Source: Roseibium alexandrii DFL-11 (lineage in GTDB: Bacteria; Pseudomonadota; Alphaproteobacteria; Rhizobiales; Stappiaceae). From it: a DNA stretch of 64,000 bases. This document shows, piece after piece, positions 62,393-64,000 of the stretch (position 1 is its first letter; every line of letters begins with the position of its first letter). Location: NCBI RefSeq assembly GCF_000158095.2, contig NZ_CM011002.1, positions 422,786 to 486,785 on the forward strand, in the 5' to 3' direction. Below the pieces are notes generated by a model. It ran no database searches, was not told where the DNA came from, and saw only the letters and a program-made list of their open reading frames with translations. The translations under genes and the position numbers were made by a program.

Positions 62393-64000
62393 ATGACCAA
62401 AACCAAAGACCAAGACATGATCAATCGCCTTGAAAGCGCGGCCCGTACCGGAGGCATCACAAAACGTGAGTTCATCCGCTACTCCGTGCTGGCAGGCCTG
62501 ACAGCGACAACCGCTACGGGCCTCTGGTCCACCAAGGCCAAGGCACAACCGAAAAGCGGTGGCACCTTCCGCTGGGGTCTGCATGACGGAAACACGTCGG
62601 ACAGCCATGACCCGGGCACCTACTTGACCCGCCAGATGATCTTCATGGCGCACACGTATCGCAGTTTCCTGACGATGATCATGGGCGACGGCTCTCTCGG
62701 ACCAGATCTGGCGGACAGTTGGGAAGCCAGTGCAGATGCCTCTGAGTGGACCTTTAAACTCAGCGAAAATGCCAGCTTCCACAGTGGCAAGAAGCTGACG
62801 GCAGACGACGTCATCGCGTCGCTGAACCACCACCGCGGAGACGCATCGACATCTGCCGCGAAAGCTCTTCTTGCTGGTGTGACTGACATCAAGAAGGATG
62901 GCGATTACACCGTTGTAGTATCGCTTTCCGGCGGCAATGCGGACTTCCCGTGGCTGATGACCGATTATCACCTTTGTATTTGCCCGGCCAAGGAAGACGG
63001 CACGATCGATTGGGAATCCGGCGATGGCACGGGTCCGTACAAGATCGACAGTGGTGAGTTTGGCGTTCAGTTCAACCTGAGCCGGCACGACGGCTGGCAC
63101 CGTGAAGGCGCCTATTTTGATAAGGTCGAGATCATCGTCCTGAACGATCCGAATGCCCGCCAGACCGCTCTGATGACCGGTGACGTGGACGCAGTCTCGC
63201 TGATCGAGCTGAAGACGATGGGACTGCTGCAGCGCAATCCGAACATCAAAATTCATAATATCCCGTCCGCGGGCGCGATCACAATGCCGATGCATTGTAA
63301 TGCCGCTCCATTCGACAACGTCGACGTGCGCAACGCGTTGAAACTGGCGATGAACCGCGACGAGATCATCGAGAAGATCGCCTTCGGCGCCGCCACCAAG
63401 GGCAACGACTTCCACCACTCCCCGGCGCAGCCGTATTGGCCGGACGATCTTCCGCAACGCGAGTATGATCCGGATCAAGCCAAGTCCCTGCTGAAGAAAG
63501 CCGGCGCGGAAGGCCTTACCATCAACCTGTCGACGGCGGATAGTGTTTATGCCGGCGCCGTCGATATGGCCGTCCTTTACGCAGAACACGCCAAAGCGGC
63601 GGGCATCAACATCAACGTCGTGCGTGAACCAAACGACGGCTATTACTCCGATGTGTGGTTGAAAAAGCCGTTCTGTCTGGTCTCCTGGGGCGCGCGTCCA
63701 ACACCGGATGTGATGTACACGCTGGCCTACAAGGACGATGCAGCCTGGAACGAGTCTTATTGGCAGAATGAGCAGTTCAACAAGCTCTTGCTGCAGGCAA
63801 AAGCGGAACTGGACGACGCCAAGCGCGCGGACATGTACCGCGAGATGGCAATCCTGGCGAAAGACGACGGCGGGACGATCATCCCGTTCTTCAACAATTT
63901 CGTTTACGCCAACAGCACCAAGGTGGGCACGCCGGATCAGCTGGCTGCCAGCTGGGAAAATGATGGCGCACGGGCGGCAAGCCGCTGGTGGTTCGAGTCT
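62393..64000 (+). CDS. ABC transporter substrate-binding protein (SBP_bac_5, peptide/amine type), 3' end cut off
   Basis: 536 residues are visible and the frame runs past the right edge. An exported leader with KREF and a hydrophobic stretch (residues 23-50, cut near AKAQ) resembles a Tat signal with Lys-Arg. The SBP_bac_5 fold shows GGTFRWGLHDG at the start, LADSWEASADASEWTFKL near 105, and DVRNALKLAMNRDEIIEKIAFG near 307. The family carries oligopeptides, but close relatives in betaine clusters may bind quaternary amines. GGGAG precedes the start. It diverges from the MttB-HpbD operon; permease genes presumably follow. Confidence 0.9.
   Translation, partial: MTKTKDQDMINRLESAARTGGITKREFIRYSVLAGLTATTATGLWSTKAKAQPKSGGTFRWGLHDGNTSDSHDPGTYLTRQMIFMAHTYRSFLTMIMGDGSLGPDLADSWEASADASEWTFKLSENASFHSGKKLTADDVIASLNHHRGDASTSAAKALLAGVTDIKKDGDYTVVVSLSGGNADFPWLMTDYHLCICPAKEDGTIDWESGDGTGPYKIDSGEFGVQFNLSRHDGWHREGAYFDKVEIIVLNDPNARQTALMTGDVDAVSLIELKTMGLLQRNPNIKIHNIPSAGAITMPMHCNAAPFDNVDVRNALKLAMNRDEIIEKIAFGAATKGNDFHHSPAQPYWPDDLPQREYDPDQAKSLLKKAGAEGLTINLSTADSVYAGAVDMAVLYAEHAKAAGININVVREPNDGYYSDVWLKKPFCLVSWGARPTPDVMYTLAYKDDAAWNESYWQNEQFNKLLLQAKAELDDAKRADMYREMAILAKDDGGTIIPFFNNFVYANSTKVGTPDQLAASWENDGARAASRWWFES

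Noticed and set aside
62321..63589. 422-codon minus-strand open frame opposite the ABC binding protein
   Set aside because: The plus-strand frame has a ribosome site, signal sequence and family motifs and runs without a stop to the window end.
1..64000. tRNA, rRNA, CRISPR array, insertion sequence or prophage
   Set aside because: No cloverleaf, rRNA segment, spaced direct-repeat array, transposase or phage gene was recognised on either strand.

Overview
The window is chromosomal DNA from an alphaproteobacterium, most likely a marine Rhizobiales/Stappiaceae-type organism (Roseibium/Labrenzia/Stappia-like). This placement is inferred from gene content: a DUF3126 protein, a transglutaminase-like cysteine protease, PilZ and PAS_5 proteins, a DUF2336 protein, CtrA-type TTAA-N7-TTAA boxes, LysR/GntR-regulated catabolic islands, and enzymes for osmolytes and phosphonates. 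No rRNA, tRNA, insertion sequence, prophage or CRISPR array was found. The right half is packed with accessory catabolic operons.

Region 1 (1-35750) is mostly housekeeping. It holds a zinc-finger protein (cut by the window edge), two alpha/beta hydrolases, a degenerate crotonase, cysE, a gamma-carbonic anhydrase, a transglutaminase-like protease, PilZ and PAS proteins, a rhomboid protease, a CBS protein, hisI, folE, an Fe-S scaffold, yidD, a B12-binding-type radical SAM enzyme, a DMT exporter with its Lrp regulator, and thrS. A lysophospholipid acyltransferase gene carries two frameshifts. A nitroreductase/flavin reductase pair sits behind a MarR-like operator. A probable CtrA-controlled group follows (lytic transglycosylase, DUF2336; with an Hpt protein opposite), then nadK and a secreted trypsin-like protease. 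The 2-aminoethylphosphonate operon (phnW-phnX-phosphonate monoester hydrolase) with a LysR regulator occupies 28.7-33.3 kb.

Region 2 (36.2-49.8 kb) begins with an M24 protein resembling DMSP lyase DddP but apparently lacking its catalytic Asp. A tricarballylate/aconitate island follows: LysR regulator, tcuA, tcuB, a TctE/TctD two-component system, a TctC binding protein, a fused TctA-TctB permease, a tiny translationally coupled ORF, a PrpF-family isomerase and a 2-hydroxyacid dehydrogenase. Together these would sense, import, oxidise and isomerise C6 tricarboxylates into the TCA cycle.

Region 3 (50.1-64 kb) is the most interesting. A GlxA-type regulator and a GntR regulator diverge around three CATTGTAT repeats spaced on the helical period. 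The GntR gene leads a DapA-family lyase, an aldehyde dehydrogenase and a FAD amine/amino-acid oxidase. Further right, an operon encodes an MttB-family (trimethylamine-type) methyltransferase, a very close relative of 4-hydroxyproline betaine 2-epimerase (HpbD) and two SDR dehydrogenases. It diverges from an ABC transporter binding protein behind a near-consensus sigma-54 promoter. I infer a nitrogen-regulated route for (hydroxy)proline betaine: uptake, epimerisation, possibly corrinoid-dependent demethylation in place of the usual Rieske enzymes, then oxidation, deamination and dehydrogenation to 2-oxoglutarate. The pairing of MttB with HpbD is the best candidate here for an undescribed system.
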